This document shows positions 7,100 to 14,545 of a DNA stretch of 50,812 nucleotides, in pieces. Position 1 is the first letter of the stretch, and each line of letters starts with the position of its first letter. Location: assembly GCA_038258425.1 (NCBI GenBank), contig JBBSPV010000027.1, positions 1 to 50,812 of the forward strand, written 5' to 3'. The notes below the pieces were generated by a model. That model searched no databases. It was not told the origin of the DNA and worked only from the letters and a program-made list of their open reading frames with translations. This stretch comes from DATLGB01 sp038258425 (GTDB lineage: Bacteria > Actinomycetota > Thermoleophilia > Solirubrobacterales > Solirubrobacteraceae). A program made the position numbers and the translations under genes.

Positions 7100-7998
7100 C
7101 CCGCGCCGGCTTCGTCGCGCTCGCCGGGCGACCCAACGTCGGCAAGTCGACGCTCGTCAACGCGATCGTCGGGGCGAAGGTCGCGATCGTCTCGGACAAG
7201 CCGCAGACGACCCGCCGGGCGATCCGCGGCGTCGCCACCCGGCCGGGAGAGTGGCAGGCGGTGCTCTGCGACCTGCCCGGCGTCCAGCGCCCGCGCGACG
7301 AGCTGACCACGCGCATGCAGCGCCGCGTGGAATCCGAGCTGGCCGACTCGGACGCCGTCCTGTTCATGGTCAACGGCTCCCAGGGCGTCGGCGGCCCGGG
7401 CGACCGCTTCATCGCCCAGGCCGTGGCCGCGGCCAAGGAGCGCACGCCGGTGACCCTCGCGGTCAACAAGGCGGACCGGCTCGACCGCACCGGGCACGTG
7501 CGCGCGCTGCAGGCGGCCGCCGACCTGGATGCGGAGTTCGAGCTCGACGCCGAGATCTTCCCCATCTCGGCCCGGACCTCGGCCGGGGTGGACCTGCTCC
7601 TGGAGCGCCTCGTCTCCCTGCTCCCGGAGGGCCCGTTCCTCTATGGGGTCGACGAGCTCACCGACCAGCGCCAGGACGTCTGGCTCGCCGAGCTCGTGCG
7701 CGAGCAGGTGCTGCGGCGCACGCGCCAGGAGGTGCCGCACTCGGTCGAGGTCGCGGTCGAGGAGGTCGTCGACCGCGGAGACCTCGTCGTCGTGCGCGCG
7801 GCCGTGTGGGTCGAGGCCGAGTCGCAGAAGGGCATCCTCATCGGCGCGGGCGGGCGGATGATCCGCGACGTCGGCACGGCCGCCCGGCGCGAGATCGAGC
7901 GCGAGACGGAGCGCAAGGTCCACCTCGAGCTGTCCGTGCGGGTGCGGCGCTCGTGGCGGGGCGACGACGCCCTGCTGGACCGGCTGGGCATCCTCTGA
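7096..7998 (+). CDS. era: GTPase Era
   Basis: 300 residues, standard length. GTPase motifs: G1 GRPNVGKS (11-18), effector region with QTTRR (37-41), G3 DLPG (59-62, usually DTPG), G4 NKAD (124-127) and G5 ISA near 155. The C-terminal KH domain (about 205-285) carries ILIGAGGRMIRDVG. Era binds the 3' end of 16S rRNA and helps 30S assembly. It overlaps ybeY by four bases. The Thr-to-Leu change in the DxPG motif is the only oddity; the other motifs look fully functional. Confidence 0.96.
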   Translation: MTRAGFVALAGRPNVGKSTLVNAIVGAKVAIVSDKPQTTRRAIRGVATRPGEWQAVLCDLPGVQRPRDELTTRMQRRVESELADSDAVLFMVNGSQGVGGPGDRFIAQAVAAAKERTPVTLAVNKADRLDRTGHVRALQAAADLDAEFELDAEIFPISARTSAGVDLLLERLVSLLPEGPFLYGVDELTDQRQDVWLAELVREQVLRRTRQEVPHSVEVAVEEVVDRGDLVVVRAAVWVEAESQKGILIGAGGRMIRDVGTAARREIERETERKVHLELSVRVRRSWRGDDALLDRLGIL

Positions 7999-8010
7999 CG
8001 CGCCCGCGCC

Positions 8011-8445
8011 GTGGCCGGCTACCGCAACCAGAGCCTCTCCGCGCTGCTGACCGTCACGTCCGGCGTCTTCGCCGGCGGGGCGATCGTCTACGCGCTCGTC
8101 GGCCGGGCCGGCTGGCTCCCGATGCTCGTCGTGGTGGCCCTGGCGGCGTTCACCTTCCTGCGCCTCGCGCGGGCGGGCGCCTTCGTGGACGACCGCGGCG
8201 TGCGGATCGTCAACCCCCTGCGCACCGTCCGCCTCCCGTGGGAGGAGCTCGCCGGCTTCTCGCTGCGCGCGCACGGCGGCTTTCCGGCCCTCGGCTTCGC
8301 GGAGCGCCGCGATGGGTCGCGGGTCGGGATCTGGGGCATCCAGGCGCGCTCGAGCAGCCCGGCGGCGCGCCGCGCGCCCGAGGCGGCGATCGCGGCGCTG
8401 GAGGCGCGGCTCGAACAGGAGCGCGCGCGCCGGACGGGCCGCTGA
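8011..8445 (+). CDS. PH-domain membrane protein (bacterial PH6-like)
   Basis: 144 residues from a GTG 12 bases after the era stop. Two hydrophobic segments, about residues 15-31 and 36-50, make a membrane hairpin. A small beta domain follows, with FVDDRGVRIVNPLRTVRLPW and LGIWGI-like strands typical of bacterial PH-like (PF10756-type) domains, and an Arg/Glu-rich helical tail. Such proteins are common in actinobacteria and have no firm function. It is probably transcribed with era and converges on the ArsA-like gene eight bases away. Confidence 0.7.
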   Translation: MAGYRNQSLSALLTVTSGVFAGGAIVYALVGRAGWLPMLVVVALAAFTFLRLARAGAFVDDRGVRIVNPLRTVRLPWEELAGFSLRAHGGFPALGFAERRDGSRVGIWGIQARSSSPAARRAPEAAIAALEARLEQERARRTGR

Positions 8446-8453
8446 GCCGGTCG

Positions 8454-9413
8454 TCAGCCGACGCCGGCGGGGCGCAGGCGATCGAAGCCGCGGGCGAGCC
8501 GCTCGCCGAGCTCCCGATGGGCCTCGAGGTCCATGCGCGCGCCGAAGCGATGGGGGAGGGTGAGCACCGGGGCCCGCGCCTCGCGCCGCAGGCGGCGCAC
8601 GTGGACGCGCTGCGCGCGGGCGCGCTCCTCCGTGGCCAGCGCCGCCCGCACGGCGGAGCTCGTGGGGCCGGCGAGGCCGTCGCGGCCGGCGAGGTCCCGC
8701 ACGCGCTCGAGCTCGGCGGCCTTCAAACGCTCGGGGTAGAGCCCGTTGACGACCACCGCGTCGAGGTCGAGGCCGACGGCGTCGACGAGCTGGTCCTGCA
8801 GCTGCAGTGTCTCGTTGACCGGCATCTCCTCGGCGAGCGCGACCGCGACGTAGCCCGTGCGCTCGGGGTCGGCGAGCATGTCGCGGATCTTGTGCGCCTG
8901 GCGCTGGATGGGCCCGACCCGGGCGATCTCGCCGAACGTCTGAGGGGTGCGCAGCATGGCCAGCCCGTGGCCGGAGGCCGGCGCGTCGACGACGACGAGG
9001 TCGTAGGTCTCGTTGCCGCGGCTCCAGCGGCGTCCCTGGGCGAGCTCCCAGACCTTGGCGATGGTGATCAGCTCCTTGGCGCCCGGCGCGGCGGCGACGA
9101 AGTACTGGAAGGCCTGGGACCGGATGAGGACCTTCAGCGCCGCGCCGCCGACCTGCTTGCCGAGCCACTCCTCGAGCGCCGCCTGGGGGTCGACGGTGAG
9201 GGCGTAGAGGTCGTCGGCGAGGCGCTCCTCGCGGTCCGTCCCGACGTGGGCGAAGAGCCGCGACATGGCCGACTGCTCCGCGACCTCGCACACGATGGTG
9301 CGCCGGCCGCGCGCCGCCGCGGCGAGGCCGAGCGAGGCGGCGACGGTCGTCTTGCCGACGCCGCCCTTGCCGGTGACGTAGACGAGATCGCGGTCGAGGA
9401 GCGCCGGCGGCAT
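8454..9413 (-). CDS. ArsA/Get3-family ATPase
   Basis: 319 residues. Deviant Walker A GKGGVGKTT at 15-23, then the switch II motif DAPASGHGLAMLR and the nucleotide-base contact VVNGLYPER. This is the P-loop ATPase group of ArsA (arsenite pump ATPase) and Get3 (tail-anchored protein targeting). No arsenite-binding cysteine triad is obvious, so an anion-pump role is not supported; actinobacterial members are generally uncharacterised. Only one copy is present, whereas actinobacteria often carry two in tandem. It starts at an ATG six bases after its own -10, in a 26-bp region shared with the divergent synthase-like gene. Confidence 0.85.
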   Translation of the reverse strand: MPPALLDRDLVYVTGKGGVGKTTVAASLGLAAAARGRRTIVCEVAEQSAMSRLFAHVGTDREERLADDLYALTVDPQAALEEWLGKQVGGAALKVLIRSQAFQYFVAAAPGAKELITIAKVWELAQGRRWSRGNETYDLVVVDAPASGHGLAMLRTPQTFGEIARVGPIQRQAHKIRDMLADPERTGYVAVALAEEMPVNETLQLQDQLVDAVGLDLDAVVVNGLYPERLKAAELERVRDLAGRDGLAGPTSSAVRAALATEERARAQRVHVRRLRREARAPVLTLPHRFGARMDLEAHRELGERLARGFDRLRPAGVG

Positions 9414-9419
9414 GGGCGG

Positions 9420-9429
9420 AATCTAGGAT
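9420..9429. promoter_or_regulatory. overlapping divergent -10 elements of the arsA-like and synthase-like genes
   Basis: On the minus strand TAGATT (9425-9420) ends six bases before the ArsA-like ATG; on the plus strand TAGGAT (9424-9429) ends ten bases before the ATG at 9440. The two hexamers share 9424-9425. Each -35 region would lie inside the opposite coding sequence, so RNA polymerase could occupy only one promoter at a time. Confidence 0.5.
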
Positions 9430-9439
9430 GACGGGTGGG

Positions 9440-10261
9440 ATGGAGACGAGCGACCAGGCGCTGCGCGCCTTCTACGACCGCTGCCGCCGGATGCAGCGCC
9501 GGCACGATCCGACGTACTACTGGGCGACGCGGAGGCTGCCGGCGCCGGTGCGGCCGGCGACCCACGCGCTGTACGGCTACGTGCGGACGGCGGATGAGCT
9601 CGTCGACGGACCGCGCCGGCCGGCGGACCCGGCGCAGCGCCGGGCGGCGCTGGACGCCTGGGAGGCCGAGCTCGACGCGCCCCGTCACCCGATCGCGCTC
9701 GCGCTCGCCGACGCGGCGGATCGCCACCGCCTGCCGCTGGACGAGCTGCACGCCTACATGGGCTCCATGCGGATCGACTGCGCGCCGGTGCGGATGACGA
9801 CGTGGGCCGAGCTCGACGCCTACATGGACGGCTCCGCCGGGACCGTGGGCCGGGTGATGTCGGTGCTGCTCGGCGTGCCGGAGCCCGAGCGCGCCGGGTT
9901 CGGCCGGCTCGGCCAGGCCTTCCAGCTGACGAACTTCCTGCGCGACGTGCGCGAGGACGCGGCCCTCGGCCGGGTCTACCTGCCGCAGGAGGCGCTGGGC
10001 GGCGCCGGACTCGAGGACGGCACCGCGGTGCGTGGCGCCGTGGCGGCCGGAGTGGAGCGCGCACGGGCGGTCTTCGACGGCTGCGAGGCGGCGGTGCTCG
10101 CCGCCCCCGCCCGGGTGCGGCCCGGGATCCGGATCGCCTGCGGCGTCTACCGGCGGGTCCTCGACCGGATCGAGACCGTCGGCTTCGACGTGCTCGACCG
10201 GCGCACGGCGGCGCCGCCCTGGCAGGTCGCGGCGGCGACGCTCGGGGCGTTGCGGCGATGA
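9440..10261 (+). CDS. squalene/phytoene synthase family protein
   Basis: 273 residues from the ATG at 9440; an ATG at 9428 would add four but overlaps the predicted -10. All-alpha prenyl transferase of the trans head-to-head type: first Asp-rich motif DELVD (52-56), second motif DVRED (169-173) within FLRDVREDAALGRVYLP, and the helix YGYVRTADE. These bind the Mg-diphosphates of two prenyl diphosphates; products in the family are squalene, phytoene or dehydrosqualene. The product here cannot be read from sequence. Its stop overlaps the ATG of a geranylgeranyl-reductase-like flavoprotein (ATGA), implying a joint pathway. No desaturase, cyclase or HpnC/HpnE partner is nearby. Confidence 0.88.
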   Translation: METSDQALRAFYDRCRRMQRRHDPTYYWATRRLPAPVRPATHALYGYVRTADELVDGPRRPADPAQRRAALDAWEAELDAPRHPIALALADAADRHRLPLDELHAYMGSMRIDCAPVRMTTWAELDAYMDGSAGTVGRVMSVLLGVPEPERAGFGRLGQAFQLTNFLRDVREDAALGRVYLPQEALGGAGLEDGTAVRGAVAAGVERARAVFDGCEAAVLAAPARVRPGIRIACGVYRRVLDRIETVGFDVLDRRTAAPPWQVAAATLGALRR

Positions 10262-11502
10262 CCCGCCGCGCCACGTTGCGCGGCGCGCAACGCACGCCCG
10301 TGCATGGCGACGCCGCCCGTGCCGACGTGCTCATCTGCGGCGCGTCCTTCGCCGGCCTGGCCGCGGCGCGCGAGCTCACGGGGTCGGGCGCCGACGTGCT
10401 CGTCGTCGACCGCTACGAGATCGGCGAGCGCCAGACGAGCGCCTGCGCCGTCCCGACCCCCTGGGTGCGGGCGCTCGGGCTCGAGGCCGCCGTGCGCCAG
10501 GAGCTCGACTGCATGGCGTTCCACACGCCCCACGGCTCCCACCGCTTCCGGCTGCCCTGGTCGTGGTCGGCGTTCGACTACCGCGAGCTGTGCGAGGCGC
10601 TGTGGGCGCAGTGTCCCGGCGTCCGCTTCCAGGTGGCGCACGTGACGTCGCGCGGAGCGGCGCCGGAGGCGGTCGGGTCGGGCGGTCCGGACCCTGCGGC
10701 GCGCGCCGCAGGCGTTGCAGAGCACGAGACCTCGATCCGCGAGGCTGCCGACATCGTCGTGCACACCGACCGCGGGGACCTGTTCGCGCCGCTCGTCGTC
10801 GACGCCCTCGGCTGGCGCCGGGTCCTCGGGGCCGGGCCGGTCGTGCAGCCGCCCGAGGCGACGATCTCCCGCGGGCTCGAGGTCCACCCGAGGATGGCCT
10901 TCCCGCCCACCCCGGACCTCGACGTCTGGATCGACCGCTCTCTCGTGCGCTACGGCTACGCCTGGAACGTCCCGGCCGGCTCCGAGCAGCGCGTCGGCGC
11001 AGGCTCCTACGAGCCCCGCCACCACGTGCGCGAGCCGACGGTGGAGACCGCCCGGCGGCTCGGCCTGCCGCCCGAGCGCTTCCAGGGCAACTGGTTCCCG
11101 CATCGCCTGCGCCCGGCCGTCGAGGACGGCGTGTGCTTCGCGGGCGACGCCGCCGGCCACTGCCTGCCGCTCTCGGGCGAGGGCATCCGCACCGCGTTGC
11201 ACTTCGGCGGCGCGGCCGGACGGGAGTTGCGCGCCGTCGTGGCCGGCGATCTGACGCGCGACCAGGCGCTCGAGCGCTACGGGGCCTTCTCGGCCGGCCA
11301 CAAGCCGGTCTTCGAGCTCGCCTACGGCCTCCAGTGGCTCGTCCCGCGCCTGCCGCCGCGGCTGCTCACCGCGCTGCTCGGCGTTCTCGGCCGCCCGCGC
11401 CTGTGCCGCCCGGCCTTCGCCTGGTACCTGCGCCAGGCCGGGCCGCCCGTGCCGGCCGCGGCGCCGGCCGCGACGACCCGGCGGGTCGCCGCGGCGGCCT
11501 GA
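10258..11502 (+). CDS. FAD-dependent oxidoreductase, geranylgeranyl reductase-like
   Basis: 414 residues. N-terminal FAD-binding GASFAGLAAAREL (GASFAG at 28-33), then an acidic-strand DRYEIG, and the second FAD motif GDAAGHCLPLSGEGI with Asp297, as in geranylgeranyl reductases and group A flavin monooxygenases. A Cys-containing loop ERQTSACAVPT is shared with the paralogue at 33291-34481. The family usually saturates isoprenoid double bonds (chlorophyll, archaeal lipid or menaquinone side chains). Coupling to the upstream synthase suggests it acts on that product; this is inference. A low-complexity insertion lies at about residues 140-160 and an Ala/Pro tail at the end. A hairpin follows the stop. 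Confidence 0.82.
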   Translation: MTRRATLRGAQRTPVHGDAARADVLICGASFAGLAAARELTGSGADVLVVDRYEIGERQTSACAVPTPWVRALGLEAAVRQELDCMAFHTPHGSHRFRLPWSWSAFDYRELCEALWAQCPGVRFQVAHVTSRGAAPEAVGSGGPDPAARAAGVAEHETSIREAADIVVHTDRGDLFAPLVVDALGWRRVLGAGPVVQPPEATISRGLEVHPRMAFPPTPDLDVWIDRSLVRYGYAWNVPAGSEQRVGAGSYEPRHHVREPTVETARRLGLPPERFQGNWFPHRLRPAVEDGVCFAGDAAGHCLPLSGEGIRTALHFGGAAGRELRAVVAGDLTRDQALERYGAFSAGHKPVFELAYGLQWLVPRLPPRLLTALLGVLGRPRLCRPAFAWYLRQAGPPVPAAAPAATTRRVAAAA

Positions 11503-11510
11503 GTGGCAAG

Positions 11511-11528
11511 CGGCGACTCGTGTCGCCG
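11511..11528 (+). terminator. hairpin terminator candidate after the flavoprotein gene
   Basis: Perfect seven-base inverted repeat CGGCGAC / GTCGCCG with a four-base loop, beginning nine bases after the TGA. There is no T tract; terminators without one are plausible in such GC-rich genomes. Confidence 0.4.
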
Positions 11529-11880
11529 GGGCGACCGCGACTCGCCTCCGGCTCCGCCGGGGCGCGCTCCGGGGGCGGGTGAAGGAGGACAGGAGGCGGA
11601 CTGGTGTCGTCCAAGCGGTCGTCAGCCGCCTGTTGCCCCATCGGAGATCCGGCCCGCCCGGCGTGCACGGTGAGCTTCTCGACCCCGGGCGCGACGGACG
11701 GGTCCTCGACGCGCGCGCCCGGGCAGGCACCACCAGAACGAAGGCAGGCTGGGGTGCGGCGAGCCGCCGGAGGTGATCGCCGGCCGAGCCGCCCTACCGC
11801 AGCCCGCCAGGGCCCGCCCGCCGCCCTCCCTCACCCCGGCCGTGGCCGGCGACGCCCGCGGCGAGCCGCCCATCCGCCAG
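11529..11880 (+). other. non-coding leader region before hisIE-trp
   Basis: About 350 bases with no convincing gene. A 65-codon frame starting GTG at 11579 is Arg-rich and has no neighbour support. One imperfect long hairpin can be drawn: 11589-11599 with 11626-11633, eight pairs with a three-base bulge. I see no T-box, no Trp-codon leader peptide and no known riboswitch motif. The probable hisIE promoter is at the very end, so most of this stretch may be untranscribed. Confidence 0.4.
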
Positions 11881-11886
11881 TACCCT
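11881..11886 (+). promoter_or_regulatory. -10 element (TACCCT) of hisIE and the trp operon
   Basis: TACCCT ends ten bases before the hisIE ATG. This would make the his/trp mRNA almost leaderless, leaving no room for a classical transcription-attenuation leader. Confidence 0.4.
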
Positions 11887-11896
11887 CGGTCGCCCC

Positions 11897-12505
11897 ATGG
11901 ATGCCCCGCGCTTCGACGACCGTGGCCTGGCCCCGTGCGTCGTGCAGGACTGGCGGACGGGCGAGGTCCTCACGCTGGCCTGGACCAACGCCGAGGCGCT
12001 CGAGCGCACCCGCGAGACGGGCGAGCTGCATCTCTGGAGCCGGTCGCGCGACGAGCTCTGGCACAAGGGCGCGACGTCGGGCAACGTCCAGCGGGTTCGA
12101 GCCCTGCGGCTCGACTGCGACGCCGACGCGCTCCTCGCACTCGTCGAGCCGGCCGGGCCGGCCTGCCACACCGGCGCGCGCACGTGCTTTCACCAGGGCG
12201 ACCTCGAGCCGCCCGCGCCGCACGAGGCGCTCCCGGGGCTCGAGCGCACGATCGCCGAGCGCCGGGCGGCCGGGGACACCGGCGCGTCCTACACCGCCCG
12301 CCTGCTCGCCGGCGCCGGCGGCCTCGACCCCGGCGACAAGGTCCGGGAGGAGGCCGAGGAGGTCGCCCGTGCGGTGCGCGAGGAGTCCGACGCGCGGGTC
12401 GCGGACGAGGCGGCCGACGTCCTGTACCACCTGACCGTGCTGCTGGCGACGCGCGGGCTGGCCCTCCAGGACGCCGAGAAGGTCCTCCATGAGCGCCGCC
12501 GCTGA
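11897..12505 (+). CDS. hisIE: bifunctional phosphoribosyl-AMP cyclohydrolase / phosphoribosyl-ATP pyrophosphatase
   Basis: 202 residues, a HisI-HisE fusion. HisI part (1-105): WSRSRDELWHKGATSGN from residue 47, metal ligands in DCDAD (73-77), and GPACHTGARTCF with Cys90 and Cys97. HisE part (115-202): SYTARLL, the nucleotide pyrophosphatase helix KVREEAEEV (148-156) and ADEAADVLYHL (169-179). It carries out steps 2 and 3 of histidine synthesis. The gene overlaps trpE by 17 bp, so histidine and tryptophan steps, both PRPP-consuming pathways, are co-expressed. In other actinobacteria hisI and hisE are often separate genes; the fused form here is like enterobacterial HisIE. Confidence 0.95.
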   Translation: MDAPRFDDRGLAPCVVQDWRTGEVLTLAWTNAEALERTRETGELHLWSRSRDELWHKGATSGNVQRVRALRLDCDADALLALVEPAGPACHTGARTCFHQGDLEPPAPHEALPGLERTIAERRAAGDTGASYTARLLAGAGGLDPGDKVREEAEEVARAVREESDARVADEAADVLYHLTVLLATRGLALQDAEKVLHERRR

Positions 12506-13964
12506 GCCCGACGCGCTCGCCGGCGACGTCCGGCCGTCGCTCGAGGAGGTGCGCGCCCTGGCCCGCGCGGGCGTCCACCGGCTCGTGCCGATCACCCAGA
12601 CGGTGATCGAGGACACCGAGACGCCCGTGTCGGCCTTCCTCAAGCTCCGGGGGGAGGGGCCCGCGTTCCTGCTCGAGTCGGCGGAGCAGGGTCAGCGGGT
12701 GGGTCGCTGGTCGTTCATCGGCTACAAGCCGGGGTCCGTGCTGCGCTGGTCGCTCGGCGACCCCGGGGACCCCTACGTGCTGGCCGCCGAGGCCGTCGAG
12801 CGCCGCCGTCAGGCGGCCCGCCCCGACCTGCCGCCCTTCGCCGGCGGCGCCGTGGGGATCTTCGGCTACGACTGCGTCCGCGCCGTGGAGCGCCTGCCCG
12901 GCCCGAGCCCGGACGCCATCGGGCTGCCCGACATGGCGCTCATGCTCTCCGACGTCCTCGTCGCCTTCGACCACCTCAAGCACACGACGACGGTGCTGGC
13001 CAACGTCGAGGCCGACGACGTGGACGGCAGCTACGCGCGCGCCGTCGCCGCCATCGCCGAGGTCCGCGGGCGGCTGGCCGGCCCGCTGCCGGCGGCGCCA
13101 ACCGCCGCGGTCGCGCCCGCGCCGCAATGGGAGCCGAACATGCCCCGCGAGGCGTTCGAGGGGATGGTCGCGCGGATCGTGGAGTACGTGCACGCCGGCG
13201 ACGCCTTCCAGGTCGTCCCCTCCCAGCGCTGGAGCGCCGAGGCCGGGGTCGAGCCGTTCTCCATGTACCGCGGGCTGCGCGCGGTCAACCCGTCGCCGTA
13301 CATGTACTTCCTCGACTTCGGGGACTTCCAGGTCGTCGGCGCCTCGCCCGAGCCGCTGGTCACCGTCGCGGGAGACCGCGTGTCCACCCGGCCGATCGCC
13401 GGCACCCGGCCGCGTGGGGCCGACCTCGAGGCGGACGAGCGCATCGCCCGCGAGCTGCTCGCGGACGAGAAGGAGCGGTCGGAGCACGTGATGCTCGTCG
13501 ACCTCGGCCGCAACGACCTCGGCCGGGTGTGCGAGTTCGGGACGGTCGAGGTCGAGACGTTCATGAGCGTCGAGACCTACTCGCACGTCATCCACATCGT
13601 CTCGAGCGTCGCGGGCCGCCTGCGGCCCGACGTCGGCCCGGTCCAGGCCCTGCGCTCCGTGCTGCCGGCCGGGACGCTGTCCGGCGCCCCCAAGGTGCGG
13701 GCCATGGAGATCATCGAGGAGCTCGAGCCGGTCAAGCGCGGCGCCTACGGCGGCGCGGTCGGCTATCTGAGCTACACGGGGGACCTCGACACGTGCATCT
13801 GCATCCGCACCGTCGTGGTCAAGGACGGCGTCGCGCACGTGCAGGCCGGCGGCGGGACGGTGGCCGACGCCCGCCCCGACTACGAGTACGAGGAGTCGCG
13901 CGCCAAGGCGTCGGCCGTCGTGCGTGCCGTCGAGCTCGCCGCCCGCCAGCCGGGCTGGGGGTGA
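12489..13964 (+). CDS. trpE: anthranilate synthase component I
   Basis: 491 residues. The feedback site motif LLESAE is at 61-66, where tryptophan binds in characterised enzymes. The chorismate-binding half is intact: FQVVPSQRW, PSPYMYFLDFG, GASPEPL, RPIAGTRPRG, DLGRNDLGRV, TLSGAPKVRAMEI and QAGGGTVADARP. It converts chorismate to anthranilate with ammonia from TrpG. The ATG at 12489 lies inside the end of hisIE, and the stop overlaps the trpG ATG by one base (TGATG), so expression is coupled. The retained LLES motif suggests normal feedback inhibition by tryptophan. Confidence 0.97.
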   Translation: MSAAAEPDALAGDVRPSLEEVRALARAGVHRLVPITQTVIEDTETPVSAFLKLRGEGPAFLLESAEQGQRVGRWSFIGYKPGSVLRWSLGDPGDPYVLAAEAVERRRQAARPDLPPFAGGAVGIFGYDCVRAVERLPGPSPDAIGLPDMALMLSDVLVAFDHLKHTTTVLANVEADDVDGSYARAVAAIAEVRGRLAGPLPAAPTAAVAPAPQWEPNMPREAFEGMVARIVEYVHAGDAFQVVPSQRWSAEAGVEPFSMYRGLRAVNPSPYMYFLDFGDFQVVGASPEPLVTVAGDRVSTRPIAGTRPRGADLEADERIARELLADEKERSEHVMLVDLGRNDLGRVCEFGTVEVETFMSVETYSHVIHIVSSVAGRLRPDVGPVQALRSVLPAGTLSGAPKVRAMEIIEELEPVKRGAYGGAVGYLSYTGDLDTCICIRTVVVKDGVAHVQAGGGTVADARPDYEYEESRAKASAVVRAVELAARQPGWG

Positions 13965-14530
13965 TGCGGGTGCGCGTGCTCATGGTCGACAACTACGACT
14001 CCTTCACCTACAACCTCGTCCAGTACCTCGGCGAGCTGGGGTGCGAGGTGGAGGTCGTGCGCAACGACGCCGCCGGCGTGCAGGAGCTGCTCGCGCGCCG
14101 GCCCGAGCGCGCCGTCGTCTCGCCCGGCCCGTGCACGCCGCGCGAGGCCGGCGTCTCCGTGGCCGCCATGCGGGCGCTGCCGGAGGCGGGCGTCCCCACC
14201 CTCGGCGTCTGCCTCGGCCACCAGTCGCTCGCCGAGGCCTTCGGCGGGCGGGTCATCCGGCACGTCCCCGTGCACGGCAAGACGACGGAGATCGGCCACG
14301 ACGGCGCGGGCCTGTACGCCGGACTTCCCGACCCGCTGACCGTGGGCCGGTATCACTCGCTGGTCGTCGCCGACGAGCTGCCCGACGAGCTCGTGGAGAC
14401 CGCCCGCGGGGGCGGTGTGCTCATGGGCATGCGCCACCGCGAGCTGCCCGCTCACGGCGTCCAGTTCCATCCGGAGTCCGTCCTGACGCCGGACGGCAAG
14501 GCCCTGCTGGCGAACTTCCTTTCGGACTAG
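13964..14530 (+). CDS. trpG: anthranilate synthase component II (glutamine amidotransferase)
   Basis: 188 residues. Class I glutamine amidotransferase with the VDNYDSFTYNLVQYL start, oxyanion motif SPGPCTP (53-59), nucleophile Cys83 in GVCLGHQ, and His169/Glu171 in FHPES. It supplies ammonia to TrpE. A PabA role in folate synthesis is possible for dual-use enzymes, but its place directly after trpE supports tryptophan. The stop is TAG, followed by CAT, making a TAGCAT hexamer 12 bases before the trpD start. Confidence 0.95.
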   Translation: MRVRVLMVDNYDSFTYNLVQYLGELGCEVEVVRNDAAGVQELLARRPERAVVSPGPCTPREAGVSVAAMRALPEAGVPTLGVCLGHQSLAEAFGGRVIRHVPVHGKTTEIGHDGAGLYAGLPDPLTVGRYHSLVVADELPDELVETARGGGVLMGMRHRELPAHGVQFHPESVLTPDGKALLANFLSD

Positions 14531-14545
14531 CATCCGGACCTCGTC

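Noticed and set aside
6583..9291. 902-codon minus-strand frame
   Set aside because: Antisense to phoH, ybeY, era and the PH gene, and out of frame with the ArsA-like gene.
9428..9430. Alternative ATG for the synthase-like gene
   Set aside because: It overlaps the predicted -10 hexamer; the ATG at 9440 has the ten-base spacing seen at polA, hisIE and others.
11579..11776. 65-codon frame upstream of hisIE
   Set aside because: Arg-rich, no recognisable family, no neighbour coupling; treated as non-coding.
11529..11880. T-box, trp leader peptide or riboswitch before hisIE
   Set aside because: No T-box core, no run of Trp codons and no known riboswitch signature seen.
12106..12118. TTCGAGCC stretch resembling a tRNA T-loop
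   Set aside because: Lies inside hisIE coding sequence without flanking tRNA stems.
14528..14533. TAGCAT as a firm internal trpD promoter
   Set aside because: Spacing of 12 bases is at the edge of the pattern and the gene is in a coupled operon; kept only as a possibility.
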